Shown piece by piece: positions 27,908 to 36,349 of a stretch of 64,000 nucleotides of DNA (positions within the stretch are counted from its first letter, which is position 1; each line of letters opens with the position of its first letter). Position numbers and translations under genes: made by a program. Under the pieces are notes generated by a model, which saw nothing but the letters and a program-made list of their open reading frames with translations, was not told the origin of the DNA and made no database searches. Source of the stretch: Phycisphaerales bacterium (GTDB lineage Bacteria > Planctomycetota > UBA1135 > UBA2386); the NCBI GenBank assembly GCA_020247305.1, contig JADCJE010000094.1, positions 25,183 through 89,182 of the forward strand, given 5' to 3'.

Positions 27908-29995
27908 ATGCAGCCCACCGCCCACCGCGCCACCGTGCGCTTCGCCGGCACCGAGGTCACCTTCGAGACCGGACGCATCGCCCGCCAAGCCCATGGCGCG
28001 GTGCTGGCGCGCTGCGGCGACAACGTCGTGCTCGCCACCGTCACCGCCGCCGCGGCGCCGAAGCCCGGCCAGGACTTCTTCCCACTGACGGTCGAGTACC
28101 GCGAGAAGTTCAGCGCCGCCGGCCGCATCCCCGGCAGCTACGGCCGCCGCGAAGGGCGCATCAGCGACCACGAGGTGCTCGTCAGCCGGTTGATCGACCG
28201 CACCGTGCGCTCGCTGTTCCCCGAGGAATTCAAGAACGAGGTGCAGATCCAGGCGCAGGTGTTCAGCGCCGAGCCAAGCAGCGACCTCGAGAGCCTCGCG
28301 ATCCTCGCCGCCTGCGCCGCGCTGCACGTCAGCGCGGTGCCGGCGAAAGGTCCCGCCGGCGGCCTGCGCATCCAGCGCGTGCACGACCAGTGGCTGGCGT
28401 TCGCCGGCAAGAGCCAGCGCGAAGCCGCCGACCTCGAGTTCTCGGTCGGCGTCGGCCCCGACGGGCTCGTGATGCTCGAAGGCGAAGCCAAGGAGGTCAG
28501 CGAAGCGGACGCGATCGACGCGATCGCGACCGCGACGGAGTGGCTGCGGCGCTGCCACAAGGCATTCGACGAGCTGCGCGCCGCCGCCGGTCAGCCGAAG
28601 TGGCCGGTGCCGCCAGCGCCGGCGCTGCCGGCGCTGCCGGACGCCACGCTCGCGGCGCTGCGCGCGGCGCTGCAGACGCCGCAGAAGGCGGAGCGCCGCG
28701 CCGGCATCGCCGCCGCCGAAGCCGCGTGGCTCGCGGCCGTGCCGCCGGAAGCGCAGCCGGCGTGCAAGCAGGCCTACGGCCTCGCGGTGTGGAGCGAGAC
28801 GCGCGAGCTCGCGCTGGCGCAGGGCAAGCGGCTCGACGGCCGCGCGACGACGCAGATCCGGCCGATCTGGAGCGAAGTCGGCCTGCTGCCGCGGGCACAC
28901 GGTTCGGCGCTGTTCACGCGCGGCGAGACGCAGGCGATCGTGAGCTGCACGCTCGGCAGCCCCGACGACGCGCTGCGCATCGACGGCATCGGCAGCGACG
29001 GCGAGACCGACCGCTTCCTGCTGCACTACAACTTCCCCCCCTACTCGGTCGGCGAGATCCGGCCGCTGCGCGGCCCCGGCCGCCGCGAGATCGGCCACGG
29101 CAGCCTCGCGCGCCGCGGCCTGCGCTGCGCCCTGCCGGCCGCGAGCGCGTTCCCGTACACGATCCGCGTCGAGTCGGAGATCACCGAGAGCAACGGCAGC
29201 TCGTCGATGGCGACGGTGTGCGGCGGCACGATGGCGATGCTGCACGCCGGCGTGCCGCTGCTGCGGCCGGTCGCCGGCATCGCCATGGGGCTGATCTCCG
29301 ACGGCAGCCGCCACGCCGTGCTCAGCGACATCCTCGGCGACGAGGACCACCTCGGCGACATGGACTTCAAGGTCGTCGGCACCGCCGTCGGCATCACCGC
29401 GATCCAGCTCGACAACAAGCTCGGCGGCCTGCCGGACACGGTGCTGGCGCAGGCGTTCGAACAGGCGCGCGCCGGTCGAGCGCACATCCTCGCCGAGATG
29501 GCCAAGACCATCGCCGAGCCCGCCGCGCCGTCGCGCTTCGTGCCGCAGGCGCTGTCGATCGCGATCATGCCCGACGCCGTCGGCGCGCTGATCGGCGCGC
29601 GCGGCGCCAACATCAAGGCGATCACCGAGGCATCGGGCGCGCGCATCAGCGTCAGCGACCACGGCGAGGTCCTGATCTACGCCACCGACCAGACCAGCGC
29701 GGCGCGCGCGCGCACGCTCGTGCAGCGTTCAGCCGGCGTGCTCAAGGTCGGCCGCTGCTACCGCGGCACCGTCACCGGCGTGAAGGACTTCGGCGCCTTC
29801 GTCAAGATCAACGCCGTCAACGAGGGGCTCGTGCCGGTCGAGGAACTCGACAAGAACCCCGTGCGGCACGCCGGCGACGTCGCGCGAGAAGGCGACGAGA
29901 TGATCGTCGTCGTCCTCGGCGCCGACGACCGCGGCCGCCTGCGCCTGTCGCGGCGCCAAGCGCTCGGCGTCGACGAGGCGCAGATCGAGTTCTGA
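27908..29995 (+). CDS. pnp: Polynucleotide phosphorylase (PNPase)
   Basis: A 695-residue protein with the full PNPase order: first RNase PH domain (about 10-140), helical linker (about 200-290), second PH domain (about 300-535), KH domain with VGALIGARGANIKAI (about 558-572), and an S1 domain starting near GRCYRGTVTGVKDFGAFV (about 617). The frame is open 2.2 kb further upstream, but homology starts at the ATG at 27908. PNPase degrades RNA 3' to 5' by phosphorolysis in the degradosome. It diverges from feoAB. Confidence 0.96.
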   Translation: MQPTAHRATVRFAGTEVTFETGRIARQAHGAVLARCGDNVVLATVTAAAAPKPGQDFFPLTVEYREKFSAAGRIPGSYGRREGRISDHEVLVSRLIDRTVRSLFPEEFKNEVQIQAQVFSAEPSSDLESLAILAACAALHVSAVPAKGPAGGLRIQRVHDQWLAFAGKSQREAADLEFSVGVGPDGLVMLEGEAKEVSEADAIDAIATATEWLRRCHKAFDELRAAAGQPKWPVPPAPALPALPDATLAALRAALQTPQKAERRAGIAAAEAAWLAAVPPEAQPACKQAYGLAVWSETRELALAQGKRLDGRATTQIRPIWSEVGLLPRAHGSALFTRGETQAIVSCTLGSPDDALRIDGIGSDGETDRFLLHYNFPPYSVGEIRPLRGPGRREIGHGSLARRGLRCALPAASAFPYTIRVESEITESNGSSSMATVCGGTMAMLHAGVPLLRPVAGIAMGLISDGSRHAVLSDILGDEDHLGDMDFKVVGTAVGITAIQLDNKLGGLPDTVLAQAFEQARAGRAHILAEMAKTIAEPAAPSRFVPQALSIAIMPDAVGALIGARGANIKAITEASGARISVSDHGEVLIYATDQTSAARARTLVQRSAGVLKVGRCYRGTVTGVKDFGAFVKINAVNEGLVPVEELDKNPVRHAGDVAREGDEMIVVVLGADDRGRLRLSRRQALGVDEAQIEF

Positions 29996-30044
29996 GCCGG
30001 GTCGGCCGCGGGCAGCGCGGGCGGCAGCGGCCCGCGCGCGGCGA

Positions 30045-30542
30045 TCAGCCGGCGAGCACGCCGCGCGGCGCGAACACGATCGCGTCGGGCAGCAGGCGCG
30101 CGACGCGGCGGGTCGCCTCCAGCGGCAGCAGCCGGTAGACGTGGGCGCTGGCGGGGCCGCCGCGGACGACGCACAGCTGGCCGGCGCGCAGCTCCTGCGC
30201 CTCGCGGGGCGCGAGCTCCAGCCACGGCAACGAGCCGTCCGGGGCGGCGAAGTAGAACTTGACCGTGCCCGACCCCGGCTTGCGCGCGTCGGCGAGCAGC
30301 GCCTGCACCGCGGCGAGTTCCTCGCGCTGCTTGCGCTGGCGGTCGAGCGCGTCCTGTTCGGCCTTCGTGCGCTCGCGCTCCTTGGCGGCGAGTCCAGCGA
30401 GCTCCTGCTGGCGGGCCTTGGCCTCGGCTTCGAGCTGCTCGCGTCCCTTCTCGGCGCGTTCGACGCGCGCCTCGTGGGCGAGGCGCTTCTGGTCCTTGTC
30501 GGACAGCAGGTTGGCCTTCTTCAACTGGTCGCGGAGGCTCAT
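30045..30542 (-). CDS. DUF2058 family protein
   Basis: A 165-residue protein. It begins MSLRDQLKKANLLSDKDQKRL, has a strongly charged coiled-coil region (about 20-80, rich in Glu, Lys and Arg), then a conserved C-terminal part with KFYFAAPDGSLPWLEL and the segment VYRLLPLEATRRVARLLPD. This matches the DUF2058 (YaiL-like) nucleoprotein family; its role is poorly defined. It is cytoplasmic, with no signal or membrane segment. It converges with pnp and lies 57 bp downstream of the PilZ gene. Confidence 0.85.
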   Translation of the reverse strand: MSLRDQLKKANLLSDKDQKRLAHEARVERAEKGREQLEAEAKARQQELAGLAAKERERTKAEQDALDRQRKQREELAAVQALLADARKPGSGTVKFYFAAPDGSLPWLELAPREAQELRAGQLCVVRGGPASAHVYRLLPLEATRRVARLLPDAIVFAPRGVLAG

Positions 30543-30599
30543 CGGCGGCGAGCGTAGCCGCTGCGCGCCGCGGCGGCCAAGGGCCTCACGCCGGCGGGG

Positions 30600-30893
30600 T
30601 CACTGCGGCGGCAGCAACTGCGGCTGCGCTTCGTCGAAACGCACCGCGATGCCGTAGCGACCGTCGCCCATCGACTCCAGGCGCACCAGCTTGCCGCGCA
30701 CGACACCGTGGTCGGCGACCTGGACCGTGACCGTGATCGGCTCGTCCGTGGTGAAGAACACGCCCTGGAGCGAGATGTTGTCGCCCGAACCGACCAGCGT
30801 GTTCGCTTCGAGGTCAACGGTCACGTCGCTTTGGAGATCGACGCGGGGAGACTGCCGGCCGCGGATACGCGGATTGGTCTTGTCTTGATTCAT
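30600..30893 (-). CDS. PilZ-domain protein, small
   Basis: About 97 residues, essentially one PilZ domain. The ATG at 30893 is preferred over an upstream extension lacking family features. The c-di-GMP motif pair is partly visible: Arg residues in RGRQSPRVDL at about 12-21, and GDNISLQGVFF at about 38-48 (the N/DxSxxG motif). PilZ domains bind cyclic di-GMP and often control pili, motility or polysaccharide export. No cyclase or phosphodiesterase lies nearby. The dispersed repeat copy 3 sits 65 bp upstream. Confidence 0.72.
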   Translation of the reverse strand: MNQDKTNPRIRGRQSPRVDLQSDVTVDLEANTLVGSGDNISLQGVFFTTDEPITVTVQVADHGVVRGKLVRLESMGDGRYGIAVRFDEAQPQLLPPQ

Positions 30894-30957
30894 GGCTCCA
30901 CTTCCTCGCCGGCATCGGCGCGGCGCCGCAGCGGACTGAAGCGCATTCGGGAGATTG

Positions 30958-31125
30958 CTAGGAGGCGCGGGCACGGGACGCGCGCCGATCCGGTGCGTGG
31001 ATTCGCGGCTGGGGCGAAGCCGACGACCGGCGGCGAATGGGTGGATTCGCCGAGGATCGGCGGCGAGTTCCTGGACGGCAAGACGCGGGCCAGGCGGCGT
31101 GGCCTTCCGTGACGCAGACTCCTAG
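30958..31125 (+). repeat. Dispersed MITE-like element, copy 3 (best preserved)
   Basis: At 168 bp this copy is bounded by CTAG at both ends: left CTAGGAG at 30958-30964, right end 31108-31125 (CGTGACGCAGACTCCTAG). The first hairpin, 30979-30987 with 30991-30999, has 9 pairs including two G-T. The second, 31031-31038 with 31045-31052, has 8 pairs and a 6-base loop. It ends 10 bases before the start codon of the methyltransferase gene. Confidence 0.82.
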
Positions 31126-31135
31126 TCTCCGTGGC

Positions 31136-31771
31136 GTGGCCGAAACGCCCTACGAACGCGAACCCGGATACGCCGAGCGCTACCGCGACCGGCGCTTCTG
31201 CAGTGGCACCGGGCCGCGCACCGACCAGCGTGAACGCGCGATCCTACGGGCGCTTCTGTCGCACGCCGCGGCCCTGGGCCGGCTCGGACCGGGCGACTGG
31301 CTCGACGTGCCGGCGGGGGCCGGTCGGATGTCCGCCGAACTGCCGGGCCCGGTCGTCGCCGTCGACCGGGACGTCGCCATGCTGCGCGCCGCCGCCGACC
31401 TGCCGCGCCGAGCCTGCGGCAGCGCGCACGCCCTGCCGTTCCGCGACGGGGCCTTCGCCGGCGTGCTCTGCCATCGGCTCCTGCAGCACATCCCCTCGGC
31501 CGGCGAACGCATCGCCATCCTGCGCGAACTTGCGCGCGTGGGCCGGGGGCCGGTGATCGTGTCGTTCTTCGACAGCCGCAGCCTGCCTGGGCTGCGCCGC
31601 GTCGTCCGTCGATGGCTCGGCAAGCGGCGTTCAGGCCGCTCGACCGTCAGGCGCGCGGCGTTCCTGGCGGAATGCCGGCAGGCGGGACTGCGACCGCTGG
31701 CGGTGCGCAGCCTGTGCCGGTTCGTGTCGGAGCAGACGCTCGTGCTCTGCGCGCCGATCGACGGCGCGTGA
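31136..31771 (+). CDS. Class I SAM-dependent methyltransferase
   Basis: About 211 residues. The GTG at 31136 is chosen because conserved sequence starts here, and upstream lies the dispersed repeat. Motif I is LDVPAGAGRMS (about 56-66), followed by AVDRDVAML (motif II, acidic residue binding the SAM ribose) and a later motif with ALPFRDGAFAGVLCHRLLQHI, the typical Methyltransf_11 post-motif pattern. The substrate is unknown. The repeat ends 10 bases before the start, so the repeat must carry or adjoin the promoter and any ribosome-binding site. Confidence 0.78.
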   Translation: MAETPYEREPGYAERYRDRRFCSGTGPRTDQRERAILRALLSHAAALGRLGPGDWLDVPAGAGRMSAELPGPVVAVDRDVAMLRAAADLPRRACGSAHALPFRDGAFAGVLCHRLLQHIPSAGERIAILRELARVGRGPVIVSFFDSRSLPGLRRVVRRWLGKRRSGRSTVRRAAFLAECRQAGLRPLAVRSLCRFVSEQTLVLCAPIDGA

Positions 31772-31837
31772 CGACCGGCGCTCCAGTCCGGTCGCCGCAA
31801 CGGTCGATGCCATCGGCAGGAGATCGAAGCCAACGGC

Positions 31838-32293
31838 ATGACTGCACCGTCGCTCGCCACCACAGCGCCCGCCGACGTCGCCGCGCAACCGCGTCCGGCG
31901 GCGGCGCAGCGCGCGACGCAGCGCACCCTGCGCGTGCTCGTGGTCGAGGACGAACCGCTGACGGCGCAGATCTTCGCGCTCGCGCTCGCCCGGGACGGCA
32001 TGGACGTCGACGTGTGCCGCAACGGGCTGCAGGCGCAGAAGCGCATCGAGCAGCGCCGGCCGAGCGCCGTCGTGCTCGACATGAGCCTGCCGCTGCGCTC
32101 CGGCGCCGACCTGCTGCGTCACCTGCGCGCCGTCGGCTTGCGCGATCTGCCGGTCATCGTCGTCAGCGGCGCCGACCGCCGCGACGTCGGCCTCGCGCGC
32201 GCCGACCTCTGGCCCGGGGCCTGGGTCGACAAACCGGTGCGCCCGCGCGACCTCGTCGCCGTCGTGCGCGAGTTCCTGACCGATCCGCGCTGA
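31838..32293 (+). CDS. Single-domain response regulator (CheY-like receiver)
   Basis: A 151-residue protein: a disordered Ala/Pro/Gln-rich stretch (about 1-28), then a receiver domain with the acidic pair E37/D38, phospho-acceptor D81 (VVLDMSLP), switch S110 (VVSGAD) and K132 (DKPVRP). There is no output domain, so signal output must be through protein binding. No histidine kinase gene is adjacent. It converges with the 32303 gene, separated by 9 bp. Confidence 0.88.
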   Translation: MTAPSLATTAPADVAAQPRPAAAQRATQRTLRVLVVEDEPLTAQIFALALARDGMDVDVCRNGLQAQKRIEQRRPSAVVLDMSLPLRSGADLLRHLRAVGLRDLPVIVVSGADRRDVGLARADLWPGAWVDKPVRPRDLVAVVREFLTDPR

Positions 32294-32302
32294 CGGCGGG
32301 GA

Positions 32303-33817
32303 TCAGCGCGCCAGCGCCCGGCGCACGAAGTCGGCGATCGCGTCCGCCGAACCCGACAGGCCGAAGGGCCAAGCGGCCAGAACCGCCGGCAGCGCTTCCG
32401 TCCGTGGCGCCGGCAACCGCTGCGCCTGCCGCGCGGCGACGAACTCCAGGCTGCGGTCGACCGCGCCGCCGCCGAAGCCGTCCGAACGCACGTACGCCAG
32501 CGGCAGGCCATCGGCGGCGGCCGCCGTCGCGGCCATCAACGCGCCACCGTCGACGAAGCAGGCGGCGGCGAGCGTCGGGCGCAGGCGCGGCAGCGCAAAG
32601 GCGGCGACCGTCGCGGCTTCGCGCTCGGCGACGAGCACGACCGCGTCCGCCGCGGCGTCGCAGTGCCGCATGAGCCACGGCAGCGCCGCCGCCAACGCGG
32701 CGGCGTAGTCGACGCCGCCGCCGGGTGACGCCACGAATGCGACGTTCCAGTCGTCGGCGCGACCGAACTCGGGCCACTCGCGCGCCGTCCAACCGGGCGC
32801 CCGCACGACCGGCAACGCCGGCCGGTCCGATCGACCGTCCAGCGTCGGCGCCCCGGCGGCGACGACGACCAACGGCCGCGGCCCGTTCGCGCGCGCCCGT
32901 CGCAGCACGGCGACGAGCGACGCCGCGCCGCCGACCGGGATCGCGACGGCGAGGTCGCCATCGCACCCATCCGCGGCCGGTCGCCCGGCCTCGACGTTCG
33001 CCAGCGCGCGCTCCAGGCGCTGCAGATCGGCCACGGCGTCGCTCTGCCCGAGGCATGGTTCGCCGGCGTAGGCCGACTGCACGCGCTCGGCGAGCCCGCG
33101 CAGGACCGCGTCGTCGTCGCCGCCACGGGCAGCGCGCTTGCCCAGCGCGCCGAGCGCCGCTTCCGCGCGCGCCTGGTAGCCGCGCAGCACGTGGAACGTC
33201 CAGCACACGCAGGGATCGATCGCCGCCGGCGCAGCCTCGCCGATGCGCGTGCGCACCGTCGCGGTGTAGGCGCCGTCGGCCAACGCTGCGCCGGGCACGG
33301 CGGTCGTCGGCCGCGCCATGCGCACGTCGCGCTCCTCGGTGTGCTCGCGGATGGCCCCGGTCCAGACCACCGCGCCGGCGGCGTCACGGACCTCGACCTC
33401 GAAGGCGATCTTCGCCGGAAACGGCAGCGCGTAGCCGAGGAATGGACTGACGTGCGCGTCGCGGCAGGCTTCGTTCGCGGCCGTAGGGTCGCACACCTCG
33501 GGCAGCACGAAGGCGCCCATCGCCGCGCGCAGCGTGAACGCGGCGTCGGCGTCGACGCCGCGCAGGTAGGCGAGCGCGTCAGCGAGCCGCGCGAATGGCA
33601 CGCCATCGTCGGGCTTCGGCTTGGCGAGAATGCGCGCGACGACGGCGCGGTCGGTGTCGTCGCGGCCGGCGAGCTCGCGGCGGACCTCGGCGCGACGCGC
33701 TTCGAGGTGCAGGTAGTTCCAGTGCTCGCGCGTCGCCATGCCCTGCGCGGCAGCGCCGGCGGCGAGCGCGCCGGCGAGGATCAACCCGGCAGCAGCGAGT
33801 AGTGCTCTTTCACCCAT
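32303..33817 (-). CDS. Secreted protein of unknown function
   Basis: About 504 residues. The ATG at 33817 begins a good signal peptide (ERALLAAAGLILAGALAAGAAAQ) and overlaps the end of the upstream gene by 37 bases. The N-terminal half contains charged helical stretches and a Cys-containing region (LPEVCDP, PCVCW). The C-terminal half (about 290-504) has an alternating strand/helix layout (PLVVVAAGAP, DAVVLVAER, AACFVDGG) resembling an alpha/beta-hydrolase fold, but no GxSxG nucleophile elbow was found. Family not recognised; it is co-transcribed with the 33781 gene. Confidence 0.65.
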   Translation of the reverse strand: MGERALLAAAGLILAGALAAGAAAQGMATREHWNYLHLEARRAEVRRELAGRDDTDRAVVARILAKPKPDDGVPFARLADALAYLRGVDADAAFTLRAAMGAFVLPEVCDPTAANEACRDAHVSPFLGYALPFPAKIAFEVEVRDAAGAVVWTGAIREHTEERDVRMARPTTAVPGAALADGAYTATVRTRIGEAAPAAIDPCVCWTFHVLRGYQARAEAALGALGKRAARGGDDDAVLRGLAERVQSAYAGEPCLGQSDAVADLQRLERALANVEAGRPAADGCDGDLAVAIPVGGAASLVAVLRRARANGPRPLVVVAAGAPTLDGRSDRPALPVVRAPGWTAREWPEFGRADDWNVAFVASPGGGVDYAAALAAALPWLMRHCDAAADAVVLVAEREAATVAAFALPRLRPTLAAACFVDGGALMAATAAAADGLPLAYVRSDGFGGGAVDRSLEFVAARQAQRLPAPRTEALPAVLAAWPFGLSGSADAIADFVRRALAR

Positions 33818-34941
33818 TGGCGGAAGGCCTCGTCGATGGTCAACGGAGTGTAGCCGAACGCCTGCTGCAGTGCGTCGCGCGTCGGCGTCTCCTTCTTCAC
33901 CAGCCGCAGGAAGTCGCGGAACTTCGCGCCGCCCTGCGACTGCAGCAGGAAGTCCACGAACGCGAAGCACAGCGCGTGCTCGACGAACGACAACTGGTCG
34001 CTGTTCTTCGACGCGAACTCGGCGAACGGCGTCGCCTTGCCCTCGTCGACGATGCGCCGCACCGCGGGCCGCCACTTGCCGCCCTTGAAGCTCGCGGGCG
34101 CCTGCAACAGGATCTCCTCGAAGCAGAAGTTCGTGCACTTGCCGACGACGTTCTCCTCGAACCAGTGCGGGACGCCCTCGTCGAGCCAGCCGTGGCCGCG
34201 GTTGCCGAACCACATCGCCGTGCGCATCTGGCTGAGCAGCAGGTGCGCGACGTTGTGCACGACGGCGCGGTGCAGCGCCTCGTCGTCGGGCAGGGAACGA
34301 CGATCGTGGTAGACCGTGTAGACGTACTCCGGCCCCATCAGCTTGAGTCCGATCGCGGCCGCTGGACCGAGGCCGGTGAGCCGCGGCCCGATCAGCTGCT
34401 GGTCCTTGCCCTCCTCGCTGAGCACGACCAGCATGCGGTCGGGCACGTCGGCGTCGGTGAGTTCGAACGTGGCAAGGAACTTCGCGTGCAGTTGCTCCAG
34501 GCGCTCGCCGTAGAGGTGCACGCGGGCGTGCGGGTCGATCTTGTCGCGGCCGACCGTCGTCGGCTTGAGCGTCGAGGCGAGGTCGAAGTGCGGCGTCTGC
34601 AGGTGCAGGTAGGGCTCGCGGGCGGTCACCGCGTCGACCTGCTTGCGGCGCGCGGCGAGCCACTCGCGCGCGAGCCGCTGGCGATCGGCGAGGCCGGCCT
34701 CCGCCGCGGTGTTGGCGCAGTGCCGGCAATCGACCGCGAGTGCGCCGCTGCACGCCTTGCACTCGGCGACGACACTGCACATGCGCGCCACCGGCCCCGA
34801 CTCGACGTCGAGCAACTTGCCGTGCTTGCTGCAGGTCTGCGTGCCGCGGTTGAAGCAGAGCCGGCACGACGGCGAAGCCTCCTGGGCGGGCAGGAGCCAC
34901 GCGCACAGCAGCGCGCAGCTGGCGACGAGCAGCGATCGCAT
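33781..34941 (-). CDS. Secreted peptidase-MA-like protein with a degenerate active site
   Basis: About 386 residues, start at 34941 chosen for the signal peptide (LLVASCALLCAWLLPAQ). A cysteine-rich segment follows, with CxxC pairs at 26/29, 61/64 and 72/75, possibly a zinc ribbon or disulfides. The C-terminal half resembles peptidase MA (gluzincin) domains: helix HRAVVHNVAHLLL (about 224-236) and, downstream, GWLDEGVPHWFEE (about 251-263), the third-ligand helix. The expected HExxH reads HNVAH (229-233): the catalytic Glu is Asn. Activity is therefore doubtful. Confidence 0.7.
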   Translation of the reverse strand: MRSLLVASCALLCAWLLPAQEASPSCRLCFNRGTQTCSKHGKLLDVESGPVARMCSVVAECKACSGALAVDCRHCANTAAEAGLADRQRLAREWLAARRKQVDAVTAREPYLHLQTPHFDLASTLKPTTVGRDKIDPHARVHLYGERLEQLHAKFLATFELTDADVPDRMLVVLSEEGKDQQLIGPRLTGLGPAAAIGLKLMGPEYVYTVYHDRRSLPDDEALHRAVVHNVAHLLLSQMRTAMWFGNRGHGWLDEGVPHWFEENVVGKCTNFCFEEILLQAPASFKGGKWRPAVRRIVDEGKATPFAEFASKNSDQLSFVEHALCFAFVDFLLQSQGGAKFRDFLRLVKKETPTRDALQQAFGYTPLTIDEAFRQWVKEHYSLLPG

Positions 34942-35022
34942 GGCCAGCAGATTACCGCAGGCCGACGACGGCGCGGCAGGAAGCGCGCCCGGCCACCGTC
35001 CGGCAGTCCGGGCAGCCACCGC

Positions 35023-35889
35023 TCACGGCACCTGCAGCGACTTGTGCACTTGCGGCAGCACGCGCGCGTCGAAGCCGGCGCGCTGCGCCATCGCCAGGTA
35101 CCGCATCAGGTCGAGGCGGGCGACGGTCTTCGCCACCGCGCCGAACGGCGTCACCGGTTGCAGCACGAGCAGGATCTTCTCGCGCACCGGCGCAAGGTCG
35201 GCGAGCGCGCGCTCCACCGCCGCGTCGCCGGTCTTGTCCGTCAGCACGATCTTCACGTCGACGGAGGCGCCGCGCTGCAGCGCGATCTCGCAGCAACGGC
35301 GGTGCAGCGCGCCGAAGCCCTGGCCGGGCGCCAGCGCGAATTCGGCCTTGGCCGGCGCGCCGAGCGTCTCGGGCAGCTTGTAGTCCGCGCTGAGGTGGTC
35401 CACCTGGTCGACGCACTTCTGCAGCGCGTCGGGATGCACGGCCGCGGTCTCCAGATGCACGCGCAGGCCCTTGCCGCGCACCTGCCGACCGAACTCGCGC
35501 ACCCACTCGGGGAACACGAGCGGTTCGCCGCCGGTGACGCTGACGCGGCTCTGGCGGGCGCCGGGCTCGCTCGCCGCCACGACCTGCCGCACCAGTTCCG
35601 CAGCGCGATCGGCAGCGACCGGATTCGGTTCGTGCAGTTCGCGGAGGCCCGTGCGCACCGGCACACGCGGCGGCGCTTCGTAGCTATTCGGCGTGTCGCA
35701 GTAGAGACAACGCAGCGGACACGTGGCGAGGCGCACGAAGGCCATCGGCACGCCCACGAAGCGGCCTTCGCCTTGCACCGAGTGGAAGATCTCGATCAGC
35801 GGCGCCTTCGGCACGGCGACGCCCGGCTTCGCCGACGGCGATGCCTGCGCCTTGCCTTCCAGCGACTTCAGGGCCTGCTTCAGGTCCAT
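35023..35889 (-). CDS. queE: 7-carboxy-7-deazaguanine synthase (QueE), radical SAM
   Basis: About 288 residues, start at 35889. An N-terminal extension of about 30 residues precedes the conserved core: IEIFHSVQGEG, then CPLRCLYCDT with Cys 57, 61 and 64 for the [4Fe-4S] cluster (CxxxCxxC), SVTGGEPL (about 132-139) and DYKLP. QueE converts 6-carboxy-tetrahydropterin to CDG in the queuosine/archaeosine precursor pathway. No queC, queD or queF gene is in this window. Confidence 0.9.
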   Translation of the reverse strand: MDLKQALKSLEGKAQASPSAKPGVAVPKAPLIEIFHSVQGEGRFVGVPMAFVRLATCPLRCLYCDTPNSYEAPPRVPVRTGLRELHEPNPVAADRAAELVRQVVAASEPGARQSRVSVTGGEPLVFPEWVREFGRQVRGKGLRVHLETAAVHPDALQKCVDQVDHLSADYKLPETLGAPAKAEFALAPGQGFGALHRRCCEIALQRGASVDVKIVLTDKTGDAAVERALADLAPVREKILLVLQPVTPFGAVAKTVARLDLMRYLAMAQRAGFDARVLPQVHKSLQVP

Positions 35890-36040
35890 GGCACGACAGC
35901 GGCGCGGTGACCGGACGCAGCGCGGCGACGGAACGCGCTGCCGCGACGGTCCGTGCGCAGCGCGCGGGCGACCGATGGCCCGCAGTCCGATGGCCCGCAG
36001 TCCAACGGGGCCGGGGCGCGCACTCGCGCCCTGCGGCGCA

Positions 36041-36316
36041 TCACTTCTTGGCCGGGGCGGCCTTGGCGGCCGGGGCGGCCTTGGCGGCCGGAGCGGCCTT
36101 CGCACCGCCGGCTGCCGGCTTGGCGTCGCCGGCGTCGGCCTTCTTCGCCTTGGCCTTGGCCTTGAAGCTCGTGCGGACCTTCGGCAGGCCTTCGACGCGG
36201 TGGCCGTCCTGCCACTTGCCGGACTTCTTCAGGGCTGCGAGGCGCTCGATGCGCGTCCAGACGTTGCGCTGGCCGCCGCCGGAGGTGGAGGTCTTGAGAC
36301 TGCTGTGGATCGTCAT
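36041..36316 (-). CDS. PVC-type small basic protein with Ala/Lys-rich tail
   Basis: A 91-residue, very basic protein. Residues 1-60 match the small basic protein family of the PVC superphylum: IHSSLK at the start, RNVWTRIERLAALKKSGKW in the middle, and GLPKVRTS near 43-50. That family is thought to be ribosome-associated, from its conserved context and charge. Unusually, it carries a C-terminal tail of about 30 residues built from repeated AAPAAK-like units, resembling histone H1 tails. At DNA level the tail is an 18-bp tandem repeat (about 36055-36110). Confidence 0.85.
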   Translation of the reverse strand: MTIHSSLKTSTSGGGQRNVWTRIERLAALKKSGKWQDGHRVEGLPKVRTSFKAKAKAKKADAGDAKPAAGGAKAAPAAKAAPAAKAAPAKK

Positions 36317-36349
36317 GACGGATTCTGCGGGCGAAAAGGGCCGAGCAGT

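Noticed and set aside
36055..36110. An 18-bp tandem repeat suspected as a CRISPR or minisatellite.
   Set aside because: The units lie in frame within the small basic protein tail and encode AAPAAK-like repeats; there are no spacers.
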